Assembly (NCBI RefSeq): GCF_014779555.2 | Contig: NZ_CP094357.1 | Location: 1,798,001-1,862,000 of the forward strand | Reading direction: 5' to 3' | DNA length: 64,000 nucleotides | Source of the DNA: Lysobacter capsici | GTDB taxonomy: Bacteria; Pseudomonadota; Gammaproteobacteria; Xanthomonadales; Xanthomonadaceae | Shown here: in pieces, positions 51,619 to 59,644 of the stretch | Layout: each line of letters begins with the position of its first letter | Numbering within the stretch: the first letter of the stretch is position 1 | Translations under genes and position numbers: made by a program | Notes under the pieces: model-generated | The model's database searches: none | The model's input: only the letters and a program-made list of their open reading frames with translations | Told to the model about the DNA's origin: nothing

Positions 51619-53010
51619 ATGCAACTCAACCGCCGCACCCTCCTCAAATTCTCCGCTCTGGCCGTCGGCATGATGGCCAGCGGCATGAGCTTCGCCGAAG
51701 CCCGCCTCGGCGCCGCGCTGGAAACCGCGCTGAGCACCGCGCAGGCCGCCAAGCCGCTGGAAGTGATCGTCTCCTACAACCAGAACGGCCCGCTGCGCGC
51801 GAGCCAGCTGCAGGCGCTCAAGCTGCTGGGCATCGACACCGGCGTGAGCATGCGCGCGCTGCCGATCGCCGGCGCCTTGGCCACCCCGGCGCAGATCCGC
51901 GCCCTGGCCCAGCGCGGCGACGTGCTGTCGATCCACCTCAACAAGCCGCTGACCTATTACAACCAGGAAGCGCGCGAGCTGTCCGGGGTCAACCGCGTGC
52001 AGGCCAACCCGGGCGACTTCGGCCGCACCACGCCGTTCACCGGCAAGGGCGTGACGGTGATGATCAACGACTCCGGCATCGACGCCACCCACGCCGATCT
52101 CAAGTACGGCCAGCGCGTCGTCCAGAACGTGCAGGCGCTGACCAATCTGCACTCGGTCGTCGACTTCCTGCCGGTGACGGTGCTGGAAAACCAGCTCAAC
52201 ACCGACATCAGCTCCGGTCACGGCACCCATTGCGCCGGCACCGTCGGCGGCAGCGGCGCGCAGTCCGCCGGGCTGTACCGCGGCGTCGCCACCGGCGCGG
52301 ATCTGGTCGGTTACGGTTCGGGCGCGGTGATCTCGATCCTCGATGCGGTCGGCGGGTTCGACTACGCGATCTCGCACAAGAACAGCTTCGCCTCGCCGAT
52401 CAAGGTGATCTCCAATTCCTGGGGTTCCTCGGGCACCTTCGACCCGACCGATCCGGTCAGCCTGGCGACCTACGAGGCCTACAAGAACGGCATCGTCAGC
52501 GTGTTCGCCGCCGGCAACGACGGCCCCGGCGCCAACACCCACAATCCTTATGCGCAGGCGCCGTGGGTGATCTCGGTCGGCGCCGGCAACAAGGACGGCA
52601 CCCTGGCCGACTTCTCCTCGCGCGGCAATCCGGGCGAGACCGGCAGCTTCACCATGCCCGACGGCCAGAGCTGGACCTACGTCAACGAACCGACCCTGGT
52701 CGCGACCGGCGTCGACATCGTCTCGACCCGCGCCCTGACCGGCGCGCTGCCGTTGCTGGCGATCCAGCAGGACGCCTCGCTCGGCGCGCGGCTGCCGTTC
52801 TACACCCACATGAGCGGCACCTCGATGGCGACCCCGCACGTGGCCGGCATCGTCGCGCTGCTGTTCGAGGCCAAGCCCTCGCTCAGGCCGCTGGAGGTCA
52901 AGCAGATCCTGAGCCAGACCGCCAACCCGATGGCGGGCCGGCAGCGATTCGAAGTCGGCAGCGGCCACGTCGACGCCTACGAGGCGGTCGGGGTGGCGAA
53001 CGCCTACTGA
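51619..53010 (+). CDS. Secreted subtilisin-family serine protease, possible Tat signal
   Basis: The product (463 aa) is an S8 peptidase. The triad is visible: D151 in N-D-S-G-I-D, H201 in G-H-G-T-H-C-A-G, and S402 in S-G-T-S-M-A-T-P-H, with N300 as the oxyanion residue. The N-terminus M-Q-L-N-R-R-T-L-L-K-F-S resembles a twin-arginine signal (R-R-x-L-L-K), so it may be folded before export, unusual for this family. Residues 46-125 form a propeptide-like inhibitor region. There is no C-terminal P/homoB domain. AGGGAG lies upstream. Extracellular proteases are characteristic of predatory Lysobacter. Confidence 0.9.
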   Translation: MQLNRRTLLKFSALAVGMMASGMSFAEARLGAALETALSTAQAAKPLEVIVSYNQNGPLRASQLQALKLLGIDTGVSMRALPIAGALATPAQIRALAQRGDVLSIHLNKPLTYYNQEARELSGVNRVQANPGDFGRTTPFTGKGVTVMINDSGIDATHADLKYGQRVVQNVQALTNLHSVVDFLPVTVLENQLNTDISSGHGTHCAGTVGGSGAQSAGLYRGVATGADLVGYGSGAVISILDAVGGFDYAISHKNSFASPIKVISNSWGSSGTFDPTDPVSLATYEAYKNGIVSVFAAGNDGPGANTHNPYAQAPWVISVGAGNKDGTLADFSSRGNPGETGSFTMPDGQSWTYVNEPTLVATGVDIVSTRALTGALPLLAIQQDASLGARLPFYTHMSGTSMATPHVAGIVALLFEAKPSLRPLEVKQILSQTANPMAGRQRFEVGSGHVDAYEAVGVANAY

Positions 53011-53122
53011 TACACCCGAGTTCGGACCGGCCGCTCTCGTCGTACCGGTCCGCACCCCGTCCGCGGCTTCGCGTGCCCGATGCCGCGGGCGTCTCTCTCC
53101 GAGTGCGGCAACTGTTGTCATG

Positions 53123-53161
53123 AACGGGTATCCGGGTGGGTGCGGATACCCGTTTTTTTTG
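53123..53161 (+). terminator. Terminator after the protease gene
   Basis: AACGGGTATCCG pairs with CGGATACCCGTT, followed by TTTTTT. Strong. Confidence 0.9.
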
Positions 53162-53224
53162 CTTGCGGGGTGGGGTCAGATCGCGCGGCGGCCCGGCCGG
53201 GTGATCGCGATTGGCTGGAATCGC

Positions 53225-53815
53225 TCAGCGCGGCGTCGCGGCAGCGCGAGGATCGCCCGTCCCGACCTTGAACCGCGCCGCGGCGGACGGCGATACCTCG
53301 TCTTGATGCAAAGCGCTCGAGTTGCCGGGTATCGGTGACGCGCGCTGCGACAGCGCCGCGATCAGCGCGTCATGCTCGTGCGGGTAGCCGGCTCCGCGCG
53401 AAGCGTTCGATGCGCGAGCGGCGGAGCTTGCGGCGGTGACGACGTCCACAGGGGTAAGCAGTACGTGCGGAGCCGAGGCGGCGGCGACGTCAGCAGGGGA
53501 AAGGAGCGCGCGCGGAGCCGAGGCGGCTACATCCGCAGCAGATGCGGGCACGGCGGAAACGCCCGAAACAAATGCGGGCGAAGCAGACGCAGGCGCATCA
53601 GAAGGGGGCGAAACAGAAATGGGCGAAACAGAAGAGGGCGAAACAGAAGAGGGCGAAACAGAAGAGGGCGAAACAGAACGAGACAAAGCAGAAGCGCGTG
53701 AAGCAGAAGGAGCCGCTGCTCGGGCCAACAGCGCCAGCGCCGAGACAGCGGCCAGTACGAGGAGGTAGCGGGGCAGCGCGCGGACCGAATCCTGGACCCA
53801 GATCGCTGCCTTCAT
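53225..53815 (-). CDS. Membrane-anchored low-complexity protein with S-V-S-P-S repeats
   Basis: The product (196 aa) has a short basic start and one hydrophobic helix (Y-L-L-V-L-A-A-V-S-A-L-A-L-L-A), then about 5 pentapeptide repeats S-V-S-P-S and a Ser/Ala/Pro-rich tail. The repeats come from 15-bp tandem DNA units, so length can vary without frame change. The plus strand is also open here, and reading it would give acidic E-G-E-T-E repeats, so the coding strand is not certain; the helix favours minus. Function unknown. Confidence 0.45.
   Translation of the reverse strand: MKAAIWVQDSVRALPRYLLVLAAVSALALLARAAAPSASRASALSRSVSPSSVSPSSVSPSSVSPISVSPPSDAPASASPAFVSGVSAVPASAADVAASAPRALLSPADVAAASAPHVLLTPVDVVTAASSAARASNASRGAGYPHEHDALIAALSQRASPIPGNSSALHQDEVSPSAAARFKVGTGDPRAAATPR
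53601..53684. repeat. 15-bp tandem repeat (GAAACAGAAGAGGGC)
   Basis: Four to five units at 53610, 53625, 53640, 53655 and a diverged 53670 copy. The unit length keeps the reading frame. Confidence 0.85.
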
Positions 53816-54283
53816 ACACGCGTCCCGCATCGTCCCAGCGAGACAAACCGAGCGGCCATCCTGGCCGTCGGCGCAAGTTCCTTTTTGCCGTGCATACCGC
53901 TACTCCAACCTCTGCAATCAGTAACCCCGGCTCCGCTGGCTCACCTGCTCAAGGGTGACGGCCTGTTCTCCATTGCTGAGCGGCATCCGTGTCATCGCAT
54001 CGACCGTGCTGCCGGGGCCCGCATAGATTGAGCCGCAGCCCCCGCGAAAGCAGTAGGCCGACGGCGCGGCGGGGTGTAGGAATTTTCTGACCCCGATCAG
54101 GGCGCGGGTGCGAACAAACCATCCGGCCGGTCGCTGCGCCCTGGCGCGGCGCGCGACTGCGCGACCGCATTGAGACGAGGCAGCTGAGCGGCCTCGTCGC
54201 GGAATGCGCCGGTTCCATACACGGCGCATCTGGGTAACGCGTCGCGCGATGCCCGGCTGGCCGCGAATCGCCAAGTCCGACCT
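53816..54283. other. Gene-free stretch
   Basis: No open frame here has a ribosome site or natural composition. Nothing is recognised. Confidence 0.4.
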
Positions 54284-54748
54284 TCAGGGCTTCGCGTCTT
54301 CCGGCATCGTCCCGGCCGCGCGCATGTCCTGCTGCGCCTGCTTGATCGCCTTGACGTCGAGCGGAAGGATCCGGCTGATGAAGCACGGCATCTTGATCGA
54401 CTGCCGGCCGAGCACCAGGACCTTGTCGAAGCGTTGATGCACGCGTCCCATCTGATTGCTGACCGTGATCGCCTGGGCGAAGTCCAGGTCCGGGCAGCGG
54501 CCGTTGAGTTCGAGCAGATAGGCCTGGTTGGGTTTGGTCCACAGCGCGAGCGCGCTGTCGCCCAGCGGCGTCCAGCCGTTGATGCTGCCGAAATACTGGA
54601 AGCTGTCGACCGGCGCACCGGCGTGCGCGCGGTACAGCGCCAGCCGCTGGTCGTCGTCCATCTTGGGGCCGGTCGCGCAGCCGGCCAGCGCGAGCGCGGC
54701 GAGCAGCGCCGAAAGCAGCGAGGGAGCCAGCGAAATAAGCCGTTTCAT
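54284..54748 (-). CDS. Small lipoprotein of unknown function (DUF6491-like)
   Basis: The product (154 aa) has a lipoprotein signal ending L-A-L-A-G-C (Cys near 24) and a mature domain with F-Q-Y-F-G-S-I-N-G-W-T-P-L-G-D and L-N-G-R-C-P-D-L-D-F-A, the pattern I associate with DUF6491 lipoproteins of xanthomonads. GGAG lies 7 nt upstream of ATG 54748. It is monocistronic. The family name is from memory and is tentative. Confidence 0.72.
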   Translation of the reverse strand: MKRLISLAPSLLSALLAALALAGCATGPKMDDDQRLALYRAHAGAPVDSFQYFGSINGWTPLGDSALALWTKPNQAYLLELNGRCPDLDFAQAITVSNQMGRVHQRFDKVLVLGRQSIKMPCFISRILPLDVKAIKQAQQDMRAAGTMPEDAKP

Positions 54749-54916
54749 GATCGATCTCCGGGCGGCGCAGCCGCCGTTGCGGGCGTTCGCAGGCATGATG
54801 CGCCCGCCCGCGAACGGCGGCGTCGATGCGGCCGGGCATCGTTCAGCGCGCATGAGGCTTGCCATCGCCGCCTGCCGTCCGTATCATGCCGCCTCTCTCA
54901 CGGGTTGCCGTGAAAT

Positions 54917-54992
54917 GGCCGGGTAGCTCAGTTGGTAGAGCAGGGGATTGAAAATCCCCGTGTCGGGGGTTCAATTCCCTCCCCGGCCACCA
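54917..54992 (+). tRNA. tRNA-Phe (anticodon GAA)
   Basis: A complete 76-nt cloverleaf: acceptor GGCCGGG pairs with CCCGGCC, D arm GCTCAGTTGGTAGAGC, anticodon loop TTGAAAA, T arm and encoded CCA. Confidence 0.96.
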
Positions 54993-55001
54993 TTTCGAAA
55001 C

Positions 55002-55035
55002 AAGGGCTTGGCAGCGATGCCAGGCCCTTTGTTTT
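55002..55035 (+). terminator. Terminator after tRNA-Phe
   Basis: AAGGGCTTGGCA pairs with TGCCAGGCCCTT around GCGA, followed by TGTTTTTG. Confidence 0.85.
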
Positions 55036-55913
55036 TGCTTCTGGCCGATTCGTGCCGCGATCGGGTCGCACGATTTCTTCGTCGCGTTATCCGTCAGTCG
55101 ACGATCCTGCGAGCAAAGTCGCTCGCATCGTTGCGAGCTGCGCAAGCCCGCTTGTATATCGCGCATGCTGGATCGACCGAACATGCAAAGTGTCGCGTCC
55201 GTGTCCCGGAATCGTTGTGATCGGTACGGCGCATAACGATGGCGATACCTGGTACCGATACAGGACGAGTCCGGACGCACGGCCGCGATCCGTCCCATCC
55301 CAGCGCGCACAGTCAAGCCACGACCCGTCCGGATCAGGCTTGACAGCCCCAGGCACGGACATTACGTTCGCATTCCCCATTACCGCTGATCGGCGGGCCC
55401 AGAGGGATACCATGTCTGAGAGTGTAGCCACCCGCTAATCCTTCGCTGCGCGAAGGTGGGTAACGCGTCGAGTCTTACGCCGTTCGCGCCATGCGAATGG
55501 GCGTCGTCGCGTTCGTTTCGGCTACAACCGACATGCGATATGAAAATTTCCCAGCGACAGCCGCGCATAGTGCGCGCGCGAGCCATGGGTGGAGCATCGC
55601 TCCATCGAACCAACGAAAGCCGGCGCCTGGCCGCCGATCCGATCCAGCAGTCCGTCGCCACCGCGTCGTGTCGTGTCTTCGACGACACCGCGGTCGGTTC
55701 GTGCGCGGCACGCAGGCATCGCCATGGGCACTGCTGGCCCGATGATTACGTGCAATGCATCGACATTCCGACGATCGGGCGTCACCGGCGTCGGTACGCC
55801 GTAGGGCCGAAGCCGATGCGTTTTCATCCTCACGACGAGGCGACGTCATGCTGAGCTTGCTGATGTTTGCCCGTACGTCTTGTCTTTCGAAACCATGCGC
55901 CATGGAGGAGCTT
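55036..55913. other. Long gene-free stretch before the acetyltransferase
   Basis: Nearly 880 bp without a supported gene. A minus-strand frame at 55087-55431 has fairly natural composition but no ribosome site or domain; I leave it uncalled. The stretch is not strongly repetitive. Confidence 0.4.
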
Positions 55914-56423
55914 ATGCAGATCGAAATCGAACAACCGCGGCATCACGCCGAAGTCTTCGAGGTCACCCGCGCGGCTTTCGGCGGCGACGACGAAGCGCAT
56001 CTGGTCGAGCGCCTGCGCGCGGACGGTCTGGTGCGGCTGTCGCTGGTCGCGGTCGAGGACGACGAGGTCGTCGGCCATGTGCTGTTCACCGATTTGGCGG
56101 TGACCGTCGACGGACGTGCGTTGCGGGCACTGTGCCTGGCGCCGGTGTCGGTGCGGCCGGATTACCAGAACTCCGGCGTGGGTTCGATGTTGATCCGCGA
56201 AGGCTTGCGGCAGTCGGCGCTGGCTGGTTTCGAAGCGGTGGTCGTGCTCGGGCATCCGGCCTATTACCCGCGTTTTGGTTTCAGCGCGAAGCTCGCCGAA
56301 AAACTCGTCGCGCCGTTCTCCGGCGATGCGTTCATGGCGATCGAACTGGTCGACGGCGCGCTGCAAGGCGAGGCCGGGACGGTGGTTTATCCCGAAGCGT
56401 TCGGGATCGTCGAGGGACATTGA
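55914..56423 (+). CDS. GNAT-family N-acetyltransferase (YhbS-like)
   Basis: The product (169 aa) has the GNAT fold: A-F-G-G-D-D-E, D-E-V-V-G-H-V-L-F, L-A-P-V-S-V-R-P-D-Y-Q-N-S-G-V-G-S near residue 90, where the acetyl-CoA pyrophosphate loop sits, and V-V-L-G-H-P-A-Y-Y-P-R-F-G-F. That last block is typical of the YhbS/putative protein-acetyltransferase branch. GGAGGAG lies immediately upstream of ATG 55914. Substrate unknown. Confidence 0.88.
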   Translation: MQIEIEQPRHHAEVFEVTRAAFGGDDEAHLVERLRADGLVRLSLVAVEDDEVVGHVLFTDLAVTVDGRALRALCLAPVSVRPDYQNSGVGSMLIREGLRQSALAGFEAVVVLGHPAYYPRFGFSAKLAEKLVAPFSGDAFMAIELVDGALQGEAGTVVYPEAFGIVEGH

Positions 56424-56437
56424 GCCGATGCGAAAAC

Positions 56438-56466
56438 ACAAAGCCCGGCGATACGCCGGGCTTTGT
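56438..56466. terminator. Bidirectional terminator between the GNAT and small secreted peptide genes
   Basis: ACAAAGCCCGGC pairs with GCCGGGCTTTGT. Short T/A tracts flank it; it serves convergent genes. Confidence 0.65.
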
Positions 56467-56487
56467 GCATGCGCGCAGGCCGACGGC

Positions 56488-56757
56488 TCAGGGCTGCGGA
56501 TTGCTGCCGCAGTTGACCGTGCGGATGGTGAAGTAGCGGGTGTGATCGCCCCAGTCGAACGGCTCGCCGCACGAGCCGTACGACCAGCCGCCGACGACCA
56601 CGGTGCGGGTGGCGTCGGAGTAATAGGTGTAGGTCTGGCTCTGACCCGGGCCCGCGGGCGGAATCGCCGCGGCGGTCAGCGAAACGATCAGGCCTGCGGC
56701 GAGCAGCGACAGCTTGGTCCTGAGCGATGTGGGCGTCTTGAACATCCGATTGAACAT
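56488..56757 (-). CDS. Small secreted two-cysteine peptide (DUF6289-like)
   Basis: The product (89 aa) has a signal peptide (L-S-L-L-A-A-G-L-I-V-S-L-T-A-A-A) and a short mature part with T-Y-T-Y-Y-S-D, V-V-V-G-G-W-S-Y-G-S-C-G, W-G and a second cysteine near the C-terminus (N-C-G-S), so one disulfide is likely. I recall similar peptides annotated DUF6289 in Lysobacter and myxobacteria. It appears alone, with GGAGG before the ATG. Role unknown; small secreted cysteine peptides can be antimicrobials, inhibitors or structural. Confidence 0.7.
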   Translation of the reverse strand: MFNRMFKTPTSLRTKLSLLAAGLIVSLTAAAIPPAGPGQSQTYTYYSDATRTVVVGGWSYGSCGEPFDWGDHTRYFTIRTVNCGSNPQP

Positions 56758-56893
56758 GTGACCCTCCTTCGTGGCGTTGCCAGGGATCGCGGATTTCTCC
56801 GCAATGCCGGTGATACACCAATGGCGAGGATCGTCGCGGGCCTGGGTCGCAGATTTCCGATCGCGAAGCGTGACCGCGGTCGGAGCGCGACGA

Positions 56894-57163
56894 TCAGGCT
56901 TCGGGCACGTAGCCGGCCGGCTTGTCGGCGCCGCCGCCGAACAGGAATTTTTCCATCTCTTCCTGCAGGAAGGCGCGGTGCTTGGGATCCAGCGGCGACA
57001 GCCGGTTTTCGTTGATCAGCATGGTCTGGTGCGCCAGCCACTTGGCCCAGGCGGGCTTGCCGATCTCGGCGAATACGCGCTTGCCCAGTTCGCCGGGCCA
57101 GGGCACGAAATCCAGGCCCTCGGTCTCGCGTTGTTCGTAGTGGCAGAAAACGCTGCGGCTCAT
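56894..57163 (-). CDS. yggX: Fe(2+)-trafficking protein YggX
   Basis: The product (89 aa) matches Ygg[10 protein letters not shown] with the conserved C7, [13 protein letters not shown], and [16 protein letters not shown]. The protein protects iron-sulfur clusters from oxidative damage. It lies downstream of mutY on the same strand, as in E. coli, linking oxidative DNA damage repair and cluster protection. Confidence 0.95.
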   Translation of the reverse strand: MSRSVFCHYEQRETEGLDFVPWPGELGKRVFAEIGKPAWAKWLAHQTMLINENRLSPLDPKHRAFLQEEMEKFLFGGGADKPAGYVPEA

Positions 57164-57222
57164 GGGATGGTCCTGGTTGGAGAAGGGGAGCCGCTCGAGC
57201 GGCTAAGGATGGCGAGCGACGA

Positions 57223-58317
57223 TCAAAGCGCCGCTTCGATCAGTTTGCGGATCGGCGCCGGGATGCCGAGCGCGGCGAGTTCGGCGCGGCTGTACCAGCG
57301 CAGATCGTCATTGTCGCCGACTGCGTCGCGCAAGGCGACCCGACGCCAGCGCCGCGGCTGCAATTCCAGTTTGTAATGGCTGAACGCATGCGCGATTGGC
57401 GTCAGCGTTTCGCCGGCGTCGAACTCGATACCGGTCGTGTGCGCGGCGAACCACTGCGCGGCCTGCGCTTCATCGTCGGTCTGCGGCAAGGTCCACAACG
57501 AGGCCCAGATACCGACCGGCGGACGGCGCTGCAGCAGTACGCGATCGTCCGCGTCGAGCAGCCACAGCACCTGCGCATGACGTTGCGGCGCGACCTTGCC
57601 CGGTTTGGGCGTCGGCAGTTCGGCGACGCGGCCTTCGATGCGCGCGACGCACTCGTGTTGCAGCGGGCACAGGATGCACGCGGGATCGGCGCGCGTGCAC
57701 AAGGTCGCGCCCAAGTCCATCTGCGCCTGGGTGTAATCGACCATGCGCGTGTGCGGCAGATGCGATTCGGCCAGCGCCCACAGTTGCCGCTCGATCGCCG
57801 GCAGGCCGGGATAGCCGGCGACGCCGTGATAGCGGCTGAGCACGCGCTTGACGTTGCCGTCGAGGATGGCGTGGCGATCGCCCCAGGCCTGCGAAGCGAT
57901 CGCCGCGGCGGTGCTGCGGCCGATGCCGGGCAGCGCGGTCAGCGCGTCGAGATCGCGCGGCAGGTCGCCGCCGTGGTGTTCGACGCACAGCTTGGCCGCG
58001 GCGTGCAGATTGCGCGCGCGGGCGTAGTAACCCAAGCCCGACCACAGCCCGAGCACGGTATCCATCGGCGCGGCGGCAAGCGCGGGCAGGTTCGGCAATG
58101 CAGCGACGAAGCGTTCGAAGTAGGGCGCGGCGGTCTTGACCTGAGTCTGCTGCAGCATGATTTCCGACAACCACACCCGATACGGTGAGCGCGGGTGTTG
58201 CCAGGGCAGGTCGTGGCGGCCGTTGACGTCGAACCACGCCAGCAGTTTGCCGGCGAAGGCGTCGGTGTCGTCGTTGTTGTTGCTTTTGGCGCTATGGCTG
58301 GGGGCTTTCATCGACAT
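57223..58317 (-). CDS. mutY: Adenine DNA glycosylase MutY
   Basis: The product (364 aa) removes adenine opposite 8-oxoguanine. It has the helix-hairpin-helix L-P-G-I-G-R-S-T-A-A-A-I, the catalytic region I-L-D-G-N-V-K-R-V, W-L-S-E-I-M-L-Q-Q-T-Q-V near the start, a [4Fe-4S] site with C-x6-C-x2-C-x5-C spacing (C-T-R-A-D-P-A-C-I-L-C-P-L-Q-H-E-C) and a C-terminal NUDIX-like domain. M3 is an alternative start. Confidence 0.96.
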   Translation of the reverse strand: MSMKAPSHSAKSNNNDDTDAFAGKLLAWFDVNGRHDLPWQHPRSPYRVWLSEIMLQQTQVKTAAPYFERFVAALPNLPALAAAPMDTVLGLWSGLGYYARARNLHAAAKLCVEHHGGDLPRDLDALTALPGIGRSTAAAIASQAWGDRHAILDGNVKRVLSRYHGVAGYPGLPAIERQLWALAESHLPHTRMVDYTQAQMDLGATLCTRADPACILCPLQHECVARIEGRVAELPTPKPGKVAPQRHAQVLWLLDADDRVLLQRRPPVGIWASLWTLPQTDDEAQAAQWFAAHTTGIEFDAGETLTPIAHAFSHYKLELQPRRWRRVALRDAVGDNDDLRWYSRAELAALGIPAPIRKLIEAAL

Positions 58318-58333
58318 CGGATGGGGTGAACGG

Positions 58334-59638
58334 CTAAGGCGTCGGGGCCGACGTCGGTGGCGGGTCGTCTTGTTCGATCTCGATCTCGACGCCTTCCAGG
58401 CTGGCGCCGGAAACCTCGATCTTCGGCGTGCTCAAGGTTCCGCTCAGCGGCGGCAGCAGCGCGCCCTGCGCGCCCGCATCGACCCATTGCAGCATTTCGG
58501 GCAGGCGAAAGCGGCCGTCGAAACGGGTCTGGTCGCGGCGCAATTGCAGCGCGGTGTCGCCGGAGAAATCGGCGGCGCCGCGGTAGTCGAGCACGAACGG
58601 CAGCGGCGATTGCGATTGGCCCAGCGGCGGCGGCAACGCCGGCCAGGCGTCGGGCCATGCGGCCAGTCGGCCGTCCAGTTGCAGTTGCATCGTCTCGCCG
58701 AACGCGAAGCGTCCGGCCGCATCGAAGTTGGGCATCACGCCGGCGCCGCGCACGGCCGCGCCCAGCGGCGCCAGGCTGACCTGGCCGTCGCGATAACGCA
58801 GCGGACCGAATAGCCCGAACGCAAACGGCAGATCGGTATCGCCTGCGCGGTAGCTCGCCTGCGCGGCCAGGCGCGTGCGGTCCAGGCCGAGTCCATCGTC
58901 GCCCGCGTGCAGCAGCGCGCCCAGGCGGATGCGCATCGGCAGCTTCCAGTCCTTGGCTTCGACCGCGACCCGGCCGGCGAGGCCGAGCCCGCGCGCGGCG
59001 GCGGGACGTTGCAAGGTCGCGGCGAGATCGAACGGCACCTGTACGCCGCTGCTTTGCACGCGGCCTTGCAGGCGGCCGCGCGCCGGCCGGTCGGGATGCA
59101 GTTCGGCGATGGCCACGGCGATGTCGTCGATCGACCAGCCCGCGCCGCCGACCCGGCCGCGCATCACGCGCAAGCCATCGCTCAGCGACGGCAGCCGCAG
59201 CGGTTCGCTCGACGGCGGACGCGTCGCCAGCCAGCGTTGCAGCGCGGCGATGTCGAGCTGCGGCGCGTCTAGCTCGACGCGTTCCACATCCAGCGCCGCG
59301 CCGGCGGCGCGGATCGTGCTCCACGGCAGCGACAGGTACACGCGTTCGGCGCGCAGCAGCGGCACGGCCGCGCCGGGTTCGCGCGCGACCAGATCGCGCA
59401 CTTCCAGCATCGGGGTGCCGCGCAGGCGGTATTCGCTGGCGCCGCTGGCGGTGATCTCCAGGCCGAGCGCCTTGCCAGCCTGGCCGAGCACGATCCAGCT
59501 GACCTGGCTGGGTCGCGACACCCAGCGCAGCGCGATCAGCGCGAGCAACAGCAGCGCCGCGACGATCAGCAGTTTCCTGCGCCAGCGTCGCGGCCGCGGC
59601 GGGCGAGGCGCGGGCGGCGCCGTCGTGTCCGCGGGCAT
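58334..59638 (-). CDS. AsmA-like inner-membrane protein
   Basis: The product (434 aa) has a Pro/Arg-rich start, one N-terminal membrane helix (L-L-I-V-A-A-L-L-L-L-A-L-I) and a long beta-rich periplasmic domain with L-E-V-R-D-L-V-A-R-E-P and V-E-L-D-A-P-Q-L-D-I repeats of AsmA/TamB-like proteins. Such proteins act in outer membrane lipid or protein homeostasis. It lies between ftsY and mutY with gaps of 6 and 16 bases, so the three are probably cotranscribed. Confidence 0.78.
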   Translation of the reverse strand: MPADTTAPPAPRPPRPRRWRRKLLIVAALLLLALIALRWVSRPSQVSWIVLGQAGKALGLEITASGASEYRLRGTPMLEVRDLVAREPGAAVPLLRAERVYLSLPWSTIRAAGAALDVERVELDAPQLDIAALQRWLATRPPSSEPLRLPSLSDGLRVMRGRVGGAGWSIDDIAVAIAELHPDRPARGRLQGRVQSSGVQVPFDLAATLQRPAAARGLGLAGRVAVEAKDWKLPMRIRLGALLHAGDDGLGLDRTRLAAQASYRAGDTDLPFAFGLFGPLRYRDGQVSLAPLGAAVRGAGVMPNFDAAGRFAFGETMQLQLDGRLAAWPDAWPALPPPLGQSQSPLPFVLDYRGAADFSGDTALQLRRDQTRFDGRFRLPEMLQWVDAGAQGALLPPLSGTLSTPKIEVSGASLEGVEIEIEQDDPPPTSAPTP

Positions 59639-59644
59639 CGCGCC

